Below, piece after piece: positions 43,800 through 52,322 of a stretch of DNA of 64,000 nucleotides. The stretch's first letter is position 1. The number at the start of each line of letters is the position of its first letter. The stretch comes from PALSA-612 sp963765295. GTDB lineage: Bacteria; Actinomycetota; Thermoleophilia; Gaiellales; Gaiellaceae. The stretch lies in NCBI GenBank assembly GCA_963765295.1, contig CAVXVO010000005.1, positions 1,054,001 through 1,118,000 of the forward strand. The letters are read 5' to 3'. A model generated the notes under the pieces. The model saw only the letters and a list, made by a program, of their open reading frames with translations, did no database searches and was not told where the DNA came from. A program made the position numbers and the translations under genes.

Positions 43800-44678
43800 C
43801 TACCTGGCGGTACGTGCCTCCTCGACCAGCTCCTGCAGCGCAACGTCCCGGACGGCGAGCAGATCCTCGTGGTACTTGAGCACCGAGCCGAGCGTCTGCT
43901 CGACCACCTCGGCGTCGAGCTCCTGCCGGCCGAGCGCCGTCAGCGCCCGCGCCCAGTCGATCGTCTCGGCGACGCCCGGCGGCTTCGCGAGGTCGAGGCG
44001 GCGTAGCCCCCGGACGAAGGCGGCCGCCTGTGCCGCGAGCCGGGCCGGCACGCCGGGCACGCGCACCTTGACGATCTCGATCTCCCGCTCGAGCGCCGGG
44101 TGCCCGATCCAGTGGTACAGACAGCGGCGCTTGAGCGCGTCGTGCAGCTCGCGGGTGCGGTTCGACGTGAGCACGACGGCGGGCTTGTGCTCGGCGGCGC
44201 TGATCGTCCCGATCTCGGGGATCGTGATCTGGAAGTCCGAGAGCACCTCGAGCAGGAAGGCCTCGAACTCCTCGTCGGCGCGATCGATCTCGTCGATCAG
44301 CAGCACGACCTGCTCCGGGCTCTCGACCGCCTCGAGCAGCGGCCGGCGGATCAGGAACTCGGGCCCGAACAGCTCTTCCTCGCTGACCGTGCCCTCCTGC
44401 GCCGCGCGGATGTGCAGAAGCTGGCGCGAGTAGTTCCACTCGTAGACCGCGTGCGCGACGTCGAGCCCCTCGTAGCACTGGAGACGGATCAGCCGCGCAC
44501 CGAGAACGCGGGCGAGGGCCTTCGCCGCCTCGGTCTTCCCCACCCCGGCCTCGCCCTCGAGCAGCACCGGCTTCTCGAGCCGCAGGGAGAGGAAGAGCGC
44601 GGTCGCGAGCCCGCGGTCGGGCAGGTAGTCGGCCTGTGCGAGCGCCGCTTCCAGGGCGTCGATCGAGTCGAGCTCCAC
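43800..44678 (-). CDS. MoxR-family AAA ATPase (CoxD type)
   Basis: A 292-residue ATPase. Walker A is EGEAGVGKTE (about 41-50), Walker B is LLIDEID (126-132), and sensor-1 is VVLTSNRTRELHDALKRRC, which also contains the arginine finger area. It is paired with a VWA protein, the classic MoxR-VWA chaperone couple. First gene of the five-gene maturation operon; its GTG lies six bases after TAGACT, with no Shine-Dalgarno. Confidence 0.9.
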   Translation of the reverse strand: MELDSIDALEAALAQADYLPDRGLATALFLSLRLEKPVLLEGEAGVGKTEAAKALARVLGARLIRLQCYEGLDVAHAVYEWNYSRQLLHIRAAQEGTVSEEELFGPEFLIRRPLLEAVESPEQVVLLIDEIDRADEEFEAFLLEVLSDFQITIPEIGTISAAEHKPAVVLTSNRTRELHDALKRRCLYHWIGHPALEREIEIVKVRVPGVPARLAAQAAAFVRGLRRLDLAKPPGVAETIDWARALTALGRQELDAEVVEQTLGSVLKYHEDLLAVRDVALQELVEEARTAR

Positions 44679-44684
44679 GAATGC

Positions 44685-44690
44685 AGTCTA
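44685..44690 (-). promoter_or_regulatory. -10-like box TAGACT for the maturation operon
   Basis: TAGACT on the minus strand ends six bases before the GTG of the MoxR gene. The same TAGACT precedes the FAD-subunit gene of the enzyme these genes probably mature, 3.3 kb away, at a nine-base distance. Confidence 0.5.
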
Positions 44691-44729
44691 GGTGCCGACC
44701 GCGGCCGAGGCCGCCGGAGGGCTTCGGAA

Positions 44730-44747
44730 AGGGACGTCCCTCGAACG
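44730..44747 (+). repeat. intergenic palindromic element, copy 3 (shorter core)
   Basis: AGGGACGTCCCT, a 12-base perfect palindrome lacking the central base of the other copies, followed by CGAACG. It lies in the divergent region between the MoxR and GGDEF-EAL genes. Confidence 0.55.
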
Positions 44748-44749
44748 GG

Positions 44750-44925
44750 GGATAGTCGGCCACGTCACCCCCACGAGGGATGGCAGCGAGCCCGAAACGG
44801 ACAAATGCTGAATCTGTGGCCACACGAGCCACGGAAACCATCACCTGCGCCTCCTGATCCCATGAGAAACGAGAGCGGATGATCTTCCGGATCCCGTCCT
44901 GCACGGCGATCCGACCAGACTGCGG
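44750..44925 (+). promoter_or_regulatory. long leader region before the GGDEF-EAL gene
   Basis: About 175 bases with no gene, less GC-rich than its surroundings (GAAACGGACAAATGCTGAAT lies here). It contains the hairpin GTGGC-CACACGA-GCCAC near 44816-44832. I compared it by eye with c-di-GMP-I, c-di-AMP and cobalamin aptamer cores and found no match. It is unusually long for this compact genome. Confidence 0.25.
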
Positions 44926-47508
44926 ATGACAACCACCTCCACCTCCTCCGACCGCCTGCCCGCGAGCGTCCGCGCGGGAGGAAGCTGGATCTTCTTCGGC
45001 CCGATCGCGGCGGCCGCCGTGCTCGTGCTGCTCGCGACGCGCGACCTCCCGTCCCCGCTCCACGGCCTCGGCATTCCCTGGTGGGTGCTCGCGATCGGCT
45101 TCTGCCTGGCCGAATGCGCCGTCGTCCACGTGCAGCTCCGACGCGAGACGCACACGCTGTCGCTGAGCGCGGTGCCGCTCGTGCTCGGCCTCTTCGCGTT
45201 GTCGCCGATCGGCCTCGTCAGCGCACAGCTCGTGGGGATGGGGACGGCGCTCGTCTTCTACCGGCGCCAGCGACCGCTCAAGATCGCCTTCAACCTCGCG
45301 CAGAGCGCGCTCGGGACGGCGGTCGCCATCGCCGTCTTCCGGGCGATCGTCGACGGCCGTGACCCACTCCAGCCGGCGGGCTGGCTCGGGGCGCTGGCCG
45401 CTGCCTCGCTCGCCGCCGCCACCGGCATCGTGCTCGTCGCCGCCGCAGTGACGCTCGCCGAGGAGCGCCCCGCACTCGAGAGCGTGGCGACGACGGCAGC
45501 CGTCTCCTTCCTCGGAACGCTGACCGCCGCCAGCCTGGCGCTGACCGCGGCAACGCTGGCGGCGACCCGGCCTTCCGCCGTCGCCCTCCTGCTCCTGCCG
45601 ACGGCCGCCTGCGCGCTCGCGCTGCGGGCGTACGGGCTCCAGCGGCGCCGCCACGACCATGTGCAGTCGCTCTACGACTCGATGCCGAGCCGCTCGGACG
45701 CGTCCGAGCTCGACACCGGCGTCCGCCAGCTGCTGCGTTCCGCCCGCCGACTGCTCCGCGCGGACTACGCCGAGCTCCTGATCCTGCCCGTCGATCCCCG
45801 CGAGCGGCCGCTCCGCAGCTCGCTGGGAGCGCACGGCGAGCTCCTGCTCGAGCCGGTCGACATGACGCCGGTCGAGCACGACGTGCTGGATGTGCTCCGG
45901 GCCGACGGCGGGCTGATCAGGATCGCACGCGACCGGCGTTCGGTCGGTCTCGACCCCTACCTGGCCGAGCGCGGGCTGAAAGACGCGATCCTCACCACGC
46001 TCGTCGGCGAGAAAGGGCTGCTCGGCCTGCTGATCGTCGGCGACCGCAGCGACGAGGTGTCGACCTTCGGGCAGGAGGACGAGAAGGTCTTCCGCACCTT
46101 CGCAGGGCACGCGGCGCTGCTGCTCGAGAACGAGCAGCTCGAGCAATCGCTGGCCAAGCTCACGGAGCTCGAGGCGAAGCTGCGCCACCAGGCGCTCCAC
46201 GACGCCCTGACGGGCCTCCCGAACCGCCGGCTCTTCCACGCCCGCGTCGACGAGGCGTATCAGCGCGCTGCGGCCGAAGGCTGCGAGCCTGTCGTGCTCT
46301 TCATCGACCTGGACGGGTTCAAGGCGATCAACGACGACCTCGGCCACGCCGCGGGCGACGAGCTGCTCGTCGCCTTCGCCGAGCGCCTGCGCAGCAACGT
46401 CCGGCCGGAGGAGCTGCCGGCGAGGCTCGGAGGCGACGAGTTCGCCGTCCTGATCGAGTCCGGCGGCGTCGAGGTGGCGGAGGACGTCGCACAGCGGCTC
46501 GTCGGCGCAGTTCGCAACCCCTTCTCGATCCAGGGTCGGCGGCTGTCGGTCCGGCTCAGCATCGGCATCGCGCCCGCCGACACCGCCGGCGGAGTCGAGG
46601 AGCTGCTCGCGAACGCCGACCTCGCCATGTACACGGCCAAGACCGAGGGTTCGTCCAGCTACGCGACGTACAGCCAGGGCATGCGTGGCTCGGCGCAGGC
46701 CCGCCGGAAGCTCGGCGCCGCGCTCGAGGACGCGCTCGAGCGCGACCAGATCGACGTCCACTACCAGCCGATCGTCGACCTGCGCACCGGGGCGACCGTC
46801 GCGTTCGAGGCGCTCGCCCGCTGGCGGCGCGGCACGTCCGACACGGTCGCGGCAGCGGACTTCCTCCCGGCTGCGGAGGACGGCGAGCTCATGTCCCGGA
46901 TCGGCCAGGTCGTACTGCGCGCCGCGTGCATCCAGACCCAGGAGTGGCGGGCCGAGTCCGAGCCGACGCGCGAGCTGTCCGTCTGCGTCAACCTGTCGCC
47001 GCTCGAGTTCGGGAACCCGCGGCTCGGGGCCGAGGTCGCCGCCGCGCTGCTCGAGAGCGGGCTCGACGCGAGCCGACTGATCCTGGAGGTGACCGAGGAC
47101 GTGGCCAACGGCGACATCGAGGCGGCGCTGGCGACGATGACCGAGCTTCGACGGCTCGGCGTGCGGTTCGCGCTCGACGAGCTCGGCCGCGGCAGCTCGT
47201 CCATCGAGCAGCTCTGCCGGCTCCCGTTCGACGTGATCAAGATCGCGCGCCCCCTCGTCGAGCGGATCGGAACGGGTCAGGCGGATGACCGCGTCCCGCG
47301 CGCGATCGTCGGCCTGGCCGAGTCGCTCGGCGTCAAGGTCGTCGCCGAGGGGATCGAGTCGCTCGAGCAGGCAGAGCGGGTGCGCCAGCTCGGCTGCCAG
47401 CTCGGCCAGGGCTTCTACTTCGACCGCGCCCTCGCGGCCGCGCAGGCGACCCGCCGGCTGCGAACCCCGGCGTCCGTCCCGCTCCGCCTGGTCGCCGACT
47501 CGGCCTGA
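44926..47508 (+). CDS. membrane-bound GGDEF-EAL cyclic-di-GMP protein with a degenerate EAL site
   Basis: An 860-residue protein. About eight membrane segments lie in 15-230, then a GAF-like domain (about 260-410), a GGDEF domain with LGGDEF at 501-506, and an EAL domain with FEALARW near 627. The diguanylate cyclase site is intact, but the inhibitory RxxD is RPEE. In the EAL domain the paired metal residues DDFG read DELG (near 751) and the KID lysine-aspartate motif reads KIA, so phosphodiesterase activity is doubtful. EAL, N (VNLSP), E (LEVTE) and AEGIE are kept. It probably makes c-di-GMP and senses through the GAF or membrane part. Confidence 0.88.
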   Translation: MTTTSTSSDRLPASVRAGGSWIFFGPIAAAAVLVLLATRDLPSPLHGLGIPWWVLAIGFCLAECAVVHVQLRRETHTLSLSAVPLVLGLFALSPIGLVSAQLVGMGTALVFYRRQRPLKIAFNLAQSALGTAVAIAVFRAIVDGRDPLQPAGWLGALAAASLAAATGIVLVAAAVTLAEERPALESVATTAAVSFLGTLTAASLALTAATLAATRPSAVALLLLPTAACALALRAYGLQRRRHDHVQSLYDSMPSRSDASELDTGVRQLLRSARRLLRADYAELLILPVDPRERPLRSSLGAHGELLLEPVDMTPVEHDVLDVLRADGGLIRIARDRRSVGLDPYLAERGLKDAILTTLVGEKGLLGLLIVGDRSDEVSTFGQEDEKVFRTFAGHAALLLENEQLEQSLAKLTELEAKLRHQALHDALTGLPNRRLFHARVDEAYQRAAAEGCEPVVLFIDLDGFKAINDDLGHAAGDELLVAFAERLRSNVRPEELPARLGGDEFAVLIESGGVEVAEDVAQRLVGAVRNPFSIQGRRLSVRLSIGIAPADTAGGVEELLANADLAMYTAKTEGSSSYATYSQGMRGSAQARRKLGAALEDALERDQIDVHYQPIVDLRTGATVAFEALARWRRGTSDTVAAADFLPAAEDGELMSRIGQVVLRAACIQTQEWRAESEPTRELSVCVNLSPLEFGNPRLGAEVAAALLESGLDASRLILEVTEDVANGDIEAALATMTELRRLGVRFALDELGRGSSSIEQLCRLPFDVIKIARPLVERIGTGQADDRVPRAIVGLAESLGVKVVAEGIESLEQAERVRQLGCQLGQGFYFDRALAAAQATRRLRTPASVPLRLVADSA

Positions 47509-47608
47509 CCGACCGGGTCTCTCCCGGCCGGGCGCCCCGCGCCGACGTCACACGGCCCACATGCGATTGAATTTGCGCCTCTGCGACACAGCGCGACAAG
47601 GAGGAGAC

Positions 47609-48010
47609 ATGGCTGAGCTTCCGGAGAACGTCCGCGAGGCGTTCGAGGCACCGAACTTCTGGGCCCTGGCGACCGTCAACCCCGACGGCTCGCCGCAGTC
47701 GACGACCGTGTGGGCGCACACGCGCGACGGCAAGATCATCGTCAACACGGCGCTCGGGCGGAAGAAGCCGCGCAATCTCGAGACCGAGCCACGCGTCGCG
47801 ATGTCGCTGCACTCGCACGACGACGCCGGCTACCACTCGTTCAGCGTGCAGGGTCGCGTGGTCGACACGATCACCGGCGATCAGGCCGAGAAAGACATCG
47901 ACGACCTGGCCCAGAAGTACATCGGCCAGTCGCCGTACCCGTGGCGCGCCCCGGGCGAGCAGCGGGTGACCTACGTGATCGAGCCCGTCCACGTGCACAC
48001 GATGGGCTGA
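47609..48010 (+). CDS. PPOX-class split-barrel protein, probably F420-dependent
   Basis: A 133-residue PNPOx-fold protein. LATVNPDGSPQSTTVWAHTR and LGRKKPRNLETEPRVAMSL fit the actinobacterial TIGR03618/F420 family, with the late VTYVIEPVHVHTMG. Strong Shine-Dalgarno AAGGAGGAGA. It lies between the GGDEF-EAL gene and the second hydroxylase and is unrelated in reading frame to both. Confidence 0.75.
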   Translation: MAELPENVREAFEAPNFWALATVNPDGSPQSTTVWAHTRDGKIIVNTALGRKKPRNLETEPRVAMSLHSHDDAGYHSFSVQGRVVDTITGDQAEKDIDDLAQKYIGQSPYPWRAPGEQRVTYVIEPVHVHTMG

Positions 48011-48035
48011 GCCGCTTCCGGCCCTCGGTTAGACT
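48007..48035 (+). promoter_or_regulatory. promoter CTGAGC-N17-TAGACT of the split molybdenum hydroxylase operon
   Basis: CTGAGC and TAGACT are 17 bases apart, and TAGACT ends nine bases before ATG. The layout is nearly the same as at 14579-14606 (TAGACT-N9-ATG). Confidence 0.5.
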
Positions 48036-48044
48036 CGGCGAGCG

Positions 48045-48834
48045 ATGACTGCGGTCACGGACGTCGTCCTCCCGTCCTCCCCCGACGAAGCCGTCTCCGC
48101 GTTCGGAGACGGCTCCGGGGTGACCGTGATCGGCGGCGGCACGATCGTCATGCCCGACATCACGGCCGGCCGCATCCGGCCGGCAAAGACGCTCCTGCTC
48201 GCCCGGGCCGGGCTCGCGGACGTCACGCGCGACGGCTCGACGGTCACGCTCGGGGCGATGACGCCGCTGCACGCGCTCGTCGACCTCGCTGCTCCCATCG
48301 GCCCCTGCGCGGCCAACGTCGCCGACCTGGAGATCCGCATGCAGGCGACGGTCGGCGGCAACCTCTGCGCCGGCGAAGGCGGCGACGCGCCGCGCGGCGA
48401 CCTCCAGGGCGCGCTGCTCGCCGTCGGAGCGCAGGTCCGCTCCGCAGGCGCCGGCGGCACGACCACCGAGCCGCTCGACGACTTCCTCACGCACCGGAGC
48501 GGCCGGCTCGTCCTCGACGTGACGTACGAGGAGCCGGCGGCCGGAGCCTTCGTCGCACTCGACCGGCCGCACACGCACGAGTACACGACGCTCGCAGTCT
48601 CGGCCGCGCGGCTCGCCGACGGAACGATCAGGCTGGCCGCCACCGGCGCCGGCTCGGCAGGGCTCCGGCTCCCCTCGGCCGAAGCGGCCGCGTCGGATCC
48701 GGACGCGGCCGGCGCAGCCGCGCTCGAGGACGTGAAGCTTGCACGACGACGTGCTTGCGTCGGCGTGGTACCGGGAGCAGGCGCTCCCGGTCCTCGTCCG
48801 CCGCGCCCTTGCCCGACTCGAGGAGAGCCGATGA
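48045..48834 (+). CDS. molybdenum hydroxylase FAD subunit (CoxM/NdhF type), with one frame disruption
   Basis: About 262 residues after removing one base near 48741. FAD motifs are VIGGGTIVMPDITAG (in place of AGGQSL) near residue 28 and MQATVGGNLCAGEGGDAPRGD near 100, the usual TVGGN loop. Past the break the corrected frame reads LHDDVLASAWYREQALPVLVRRALARL, a standard C-terminus. The stop overlaps the Fe-S gene start (ATGA). Without correction it appears fused to the Fe-S subunit, which I reject. Confidence 0.83.
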
Positions 48835-49346
48835 GCCTCATCGTCAACGGCCGTACGCACGAGATCGAGAGCCCTCCGCTGACGACGCTGCTGGACGTCC
48901 TCCGCGAGGAGCTCGGCGTCCACAGCCCGAAGGTCGGCTGCGAGCAGGGCGGCTGCGGCGCCTGCACCGTCCTCGTCGACGGCGAGCCCCGGCGCGCCTG
49001 TCTCGTCCCGGTCGGTGCGGTCGACGGCGCGGAGATCACCACGGTCGAGGGGCTCGGCGCGCCGGAGAACCTCGAGCCGATCCAGGCTGCCTTCGTCCAC
49101 CACTACGCCGCCCAGTGCGGGTTCTGCACGTCCGGGCTCCTGATGGCGGCCACGGCCTACCTCGCGAACGGCGGCACGGACGACCGCGAGGCGATCGCGG
49201 AGGCGCTCGGCGGACACGTCTGCCGCTGTACCGGCTACGTGAAGATCGTCGACGCCGTCGCCGCGGCGGCGCGGGGCGACGAGTTCGACCTGTCGACGAC
49301 GGCCGAGGGCCAGTACACGACGATGCACACAGGAGGTGACTCGTGA
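48831..49346 (+). CDS. molybdenum hydroxylase 2Fe-2S subunit (CoxS/NdhS type)
   Basis: A 171-residue protein with all eight cluster ligands: Cys37, 42, 45 and 57 (CEQGGCGACTV) and Cys96, 99, 131 and 133 (QCGFCTSG and CRCTGY). It has a longer C-terminal tail than copy 1 (DEFDLSTTAEGQYTTMHTGG). Inside the tail the sequence AGGAGGTGA is the Shine-Dalgarno of the next gene. GTGA overlap follows. Confidence 0.92.
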   Translation: MSLIVNGRTHEIESPPLTTLLDVLREELGVHSPKVGCEQGGCGACTVLVDGEPRRACLVPVGAVDGAEITTVEGLGAPENLEPIQAAFVHHYAAQCGFCTSGLLMAATAYLANGGTDDREAIAEALGGHVCRCTGYVKIVDAVAAAARGDEFDLSTTAEGQYTTMHTGGDS

Positions 49347-50713
49347 AAGCCGTCGGCGCACGCCTGCCCCGCTACGACGGAGTCGCACACGTCACCGGGA
49401 GAACCGTCTTCGTCGAAGACGTCGACGTCCCGGGCGCCGCCTGGGTGAAGGCCCTCCGCTCGCCTCATCCCCACGCCGGCATCGCGAAGCTCGACACCCG
49501 GGCCGCCGAGCAGATGAAAGGCGTGCGCGCGGTCGTGACCGCGGCCGACGTCCCGCTCAACGTCTACGGCCATCTCTCCGCACTCGGCATCCCCGGAGAC
49601 GAGCCGCTGCTCGCCGACAAGGAGGTGCGCTACGTCGGCCAGCCGATCGCCGTCGTCGCCGCCGAGGACGAGGAGATCGCCCAGGCCGCGGTCGACGCGA
49701 TCGGGATCGAGTTCGAGGAGCGCGAAGCCCTGTTCGACGTCCGCAAGGCGTTCGATCCGGACGCCCCGCAGATCCACGAGTGGGGCAACTGGTACCCGCA
49801 CTTCGAGGCCGGCTTCGACCATCGCCAGATCAGGAAGGGCGACATCGACGCCGCCTTCGCGCAGGCCGACCTGATCGTCCAGGGCGTCTACCGGCCGGCG
49901 GCGATCGAGCAGCTCCCGATCGAGACCCAGGTCTGCCAGGTCGTGCCCGAGGCGAACGGCCGGTTGACGATCTACTCCTGTACCCAGGCGCTGTACTTCT
50001 CGATGGGCGTCGTCGCGGCACACCTGCAGCAGCCGCTGAACAAATTCAAGTTCGTCGGCGGCACCGTCGGCGGCGGCTTCGGCGGCAAGGTCGACACGGC
50101 CACCGAGACGCTGTGCTCCCTGCTCGCGCTCAAGTCCGGGCGGCCGACCAAGTGGCGCTGGACGCGCGAGGAGGAGTTCCTCTGCTCCTCGACGCGGGCG
50201 CCGTGGCACATGGAGATCGCAGACGCGGTCACGAAGGACGGCTGGATCCTCGGCCGCAGGATGATCACGCTGCACGACTCCGGGGCCTACGCCCGCTTCT
50301 CGCCCTACGGCGTGACCAAGCACTCGTTCCACCACACCGGGGCGTACACGATTCCGAATCTCCATTTCGACGGCTGGGTCGTGTTCACGAACCGCACGCC
50401 CACGAGCGCCATGCGCGGCTTCGGCGTCACGTCGGTCTCGTTCGCGACCGAGACGCACATGAGCCGGATCGCGAAGGAGCTCGACCTCGACCCCTTCGAA
50501 CTCCGGCTGAAGAACGCGAACCGGATCGGGGACACATCTCCGAACGGCGTCGTCTACACCGATCCGTCGACCGTGCCGACGATCCTGGCGATCGCCGACC
50601 ACCTCGGCCACGAGCTCCCGGCCGACTACCGCACGATGACCACCGAGCCGCGCTCGGGCGGCCTGCTTCCCGAGCACCTCGTCGCCCAGCTCGGAAACCC
50701 GGAGGCTCACTGA
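49343..50713 (+). CDS. molybdenum hydroxylase large subunit, N-terminal half (NdhL-like)
   Basis: A 456-residue protein covering the first two-thirds of a CoxL/XDH large subunit. The aldehyde-oxidase a/b hammerhead domain comes first (VRYVGQPIAVVAAEDEE), then the first cofactor-binding domain with TVGGGFGGKVDT near 240-250 and SAMRGFGVT near 355-362. It ends in a proper stop directly followed by a second gene encoding the rest. About 50 kDa, like NdhL of Eubacterium barkeri nicotinate dehydrogenase, in the same order (FAD, Fe-S, L, M). Confidence 0.87.
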   Translation: MKAVGARLPRYDGVAHVTGRTVFVEDVDVPGAAWVKALRSPHPHAGIAKLDTRAAEQMKGVRAVVTAADVPLNVYGHLSALGIPGDEPLLADKEVRYVGQPIAVVAAEDEEIAQAAVDAIGIEFEEREALFDVRKAFDPDAPQIHEWGNWYPHFEAGFDHRQIRKGDIDAAFAQADLIVQGVYRPAAIEQLPIETQVCQVVPEANGRLTIYSCTQALYFSMGVVAAHLQQPLNKFKFVGGTVGGGFGGKVDTATETLCSLLALKSGRPTKWRWTREEEFLCSSTRAPWHMEIADAVTKDGWILGRRMITLHDSGAYARFSPYGVTKHSFHHTGAYTIPNLHFDGWVVFTNRTPTSAMRGFGVTSVSFATETHMSRIAKELDLDPFELRLKNANRIGDTSPNGVVYTDPSTVPTILAIADHLGHELPADYRTMTTEPRSGGLLPEHLVAQLGNPEAH

Positions 50714-51828
50714 TGGCTGTCCACAAGGGCCGCGGGATCGCGGCGATCGAGTACCCGACCGGGATGAACCAGAACGGCGACCCGTCGCAGGCGTGGATCA
50801 AGGTCAAGCCGGACGGCCGCGTCGACGTCTTCTCGGGCACGTCCGACATCGGCAACGGCTCGAAGACGATCCAGTCCCAGATCGTGGCCGAGACCATCGG
50901 CGTCCCCTACGAGTGGGTGACGTACGACAACTCGAACACCGACTCGTCTCCGGTCTGCACGGGCACGTTCGCGTCGCGGGCCACGTTCGTCGCGGGCATG
51001 GCCGTGAAGAAGGCGGCCGAGCGCGTTCGCGAGCGCATCCTGGACATCGCCGGCAAGGAGCTCGAGATCGACCCGGCCGACCTCGAGATCGTCGACGGCG
51101 AGGTCGTGGCCAAGGGCGCGCCGCAGACGAAGATCTCCGTCCCGGACGTGGCCGCGGCGGCCACCTGGGGCCACGGCGAGCTCATCACCGGCACCGGCGC
51201 GCAGCTCAAGCCGTACGCGGCGATCGTCGAGCCCGACACGGGCAAGGTCGACCTGCCGCCGCACTCCGCGATCTCGTACGCGGCCTGCGCGGCCGAGGTC
51301 GACGTCGACGACGAGACGGGCCAGGTGCGCGTGACACGGCTCGTGCAGTGCTTCGACGTCGGCCTCGCGATCAACCCGACGCTCGTCGAAGGCCAGATCG
51401 AGGGCGGCGCGATCCAGGGCCTCGGGCTCGGGGTGCTCGAGACGAGCTACCCCTACTACCCGAGCATCGAGCACCGTGGCGGCGCGTTCGGGTCCTATCT
51501 CGCGCCGTCGATGGACGACCTGCCGGTGCTCGACACGGTGCTGATCGAGAACCCGTCCGCGGACGGCCCGTACGGCGCCAAGGGCATCGGCGAGATGGCG
51601 AACAATCCCCAGCCGCCCGCGATCGCGACCGCCGTCCACGACGCGATCGGCGTCTGGATCACGGAGCTTCCGATCACGCCCGAGCGCGTGCTGCGCGCCC
51701 TGGCGGCCAAGGCCGCGGGAGACGGCGAGCCCACGCGCAAGGGCAAGGTCGTCGTCTACGACGAGGATCTCTCGCTCGCCGCCGTCGCGCACCCCGACGG
51801 CCCGGTCAGGCTCGTCGTCGACGCGTGA
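50713..51828 (+). CDS. molybdenum hydroxylase large subunit, C-terminal half (NdhM-like)
   Basis: A 371-residue protein holding the second cofactor-binding domain. It starts GRGIAAIEYPTGMNQNG, then VFSGTSDIGNGSKTIQSQIVA, and ends with the catalytic-Glu loop AKGIGEMANNPQPPAIATAV. ATG shares one base with the preceding TGA (TGATG), and its own GGAGG lies seven bases upstream, so this looks like a true separate gene rather than a frameshift. About 39 kDa, comparable with NdhM. Confidence 0.87.
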   Translation: MAVHKGRGIAAIEYPTGMNQNGDPSQAWIKVKPDGRVDVFSGTSDIGNGSKTIQSQIVAETIGVPYEWVTYDNSNTDSSPVCTGTFASRATFVAGMAVKKAAERVRERILDIAGKELEIDPADLEIVDGEVVAKGAPQTKISVPDVAAAATWGHGELITGTGAQLKPYAAIVEPDTGKVDLPPHSAISYAACAAEVDVDDETGQVRVTRLVQCFDVGLAINPTLVEGQIEGGAIQGLGLGVLETSYPYYPSIEHRGGAFGSYLAPSMDDLPVLDTVLIENPSADGPYGAKGIGEMANNPQPPAIATAVHDAIGVWITELPITPERVLRALAAKAAGDGEPTRKGKVVVYDEDLSLAAVAHPDGPVRLVVDA

Positions 51829-52220
51829 GCTCGTCCCCGTTCGGAAGCTGGAACGGCGTCGGGCTGCACGAGTTCGTCCCCGGCGTGAACATCCACGCGG
51901 TCGGAGGCGAGCAGGTGCTCGTCTGCCGCGTCAACTACGACCCCGGGTTCGGCGTGCCCTCCCATGTGCACGAGCACACGGAGCAGGTGATGGTCGTGAC
52001 GGACGGCGAGCTCGAGCTGACCGTGGCCGGTCAGGGCACGCGCACGCTCGGCGTCGGCGACTGGGCCGTGATCAACCGCGGCGTCGAGCACTCGGTGCGC
52101 ACGGAGGACGGCGCCCAGTTCATCGAGGCGCTGGCTCCGGTGCCGCTCGACCACGTGCCCGATCGCGAGCGCGACCTCGTGCTCGGCCCGGACGGAGGCG
52201 CACAGCACGTCGAGCGCTGA
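51825..52220 (+). CDS. cupin protein downstream of the split hydroxylase
   Basis: A 131-residue cupin. FGVPSHVHEHTEQVMVVTDGE and GDWAVINRGVEHSVR provide the His/His/Glu/His site. Its GTG overlaps the hydroxylase stop (GTGA), so it is made with the enzyme. It may process the hydroxylated product or sense it. It is followed by a palindromic element that begins at its own stop codon. Confidence 0.8.
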   Translation: MSSSPFGSWNGVGLHEFVPGVNIHAVGGEQVLVCRVNYDPGFGVPSHVHEHTEQVMVVTDGELELTVAGQGTRTLGVGDWAVINRGVEHSVRTEDGAQFIEALAPVPLDHVPDRERDLVLGPDGGAQHVER

Positions 52221-52250
52221 CAGGTCCGAGGGACAGTCCCCCGGACCTGT
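52220..52250 (+). repeat. intergenic palindromic element, copy 4
   Basis: ACAGGTCCG and CGGACCTGT flank GGGACAGTCCC: a 31-base hairpin with one mismatch in the stem. It starts on the last base of the cupin stop. With the copy at 52323-52348, in opposite orientation, it makes an inverted pair about 70 bases apart. Confidence 0.75.
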
Positions 52251-52322
52251 CCGGAGCCAACGCTGCCGCCTCGGAATGACTGTGGTGATCGCCTCTCCGA
52301 TGTCCCGCCCGGCCCGATCGGC

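Noticed and set aside
44750..44925. Known c-di-GMP, c-di-AMP or cobalamin riboswitch before the GGDEF-EAL gene
   Set aside because: None of the conserved core motifs could be matched by eye; kept only as an unexplained leader.
48045..49346. Fused FAD and Fe-S subunit
   Set aside because: Caused by an extra base near 48741; the corrected frame gives a normal FAD-subunit C-terminus and an ATGA overlap.
50700..50720. Split large subunit as another sequencing artefact
   Set aside because: A stop, a TGATG overlap and a properly spaced GGAGG all favour two real genes, and the frame change is not explained by one extra base in a run.
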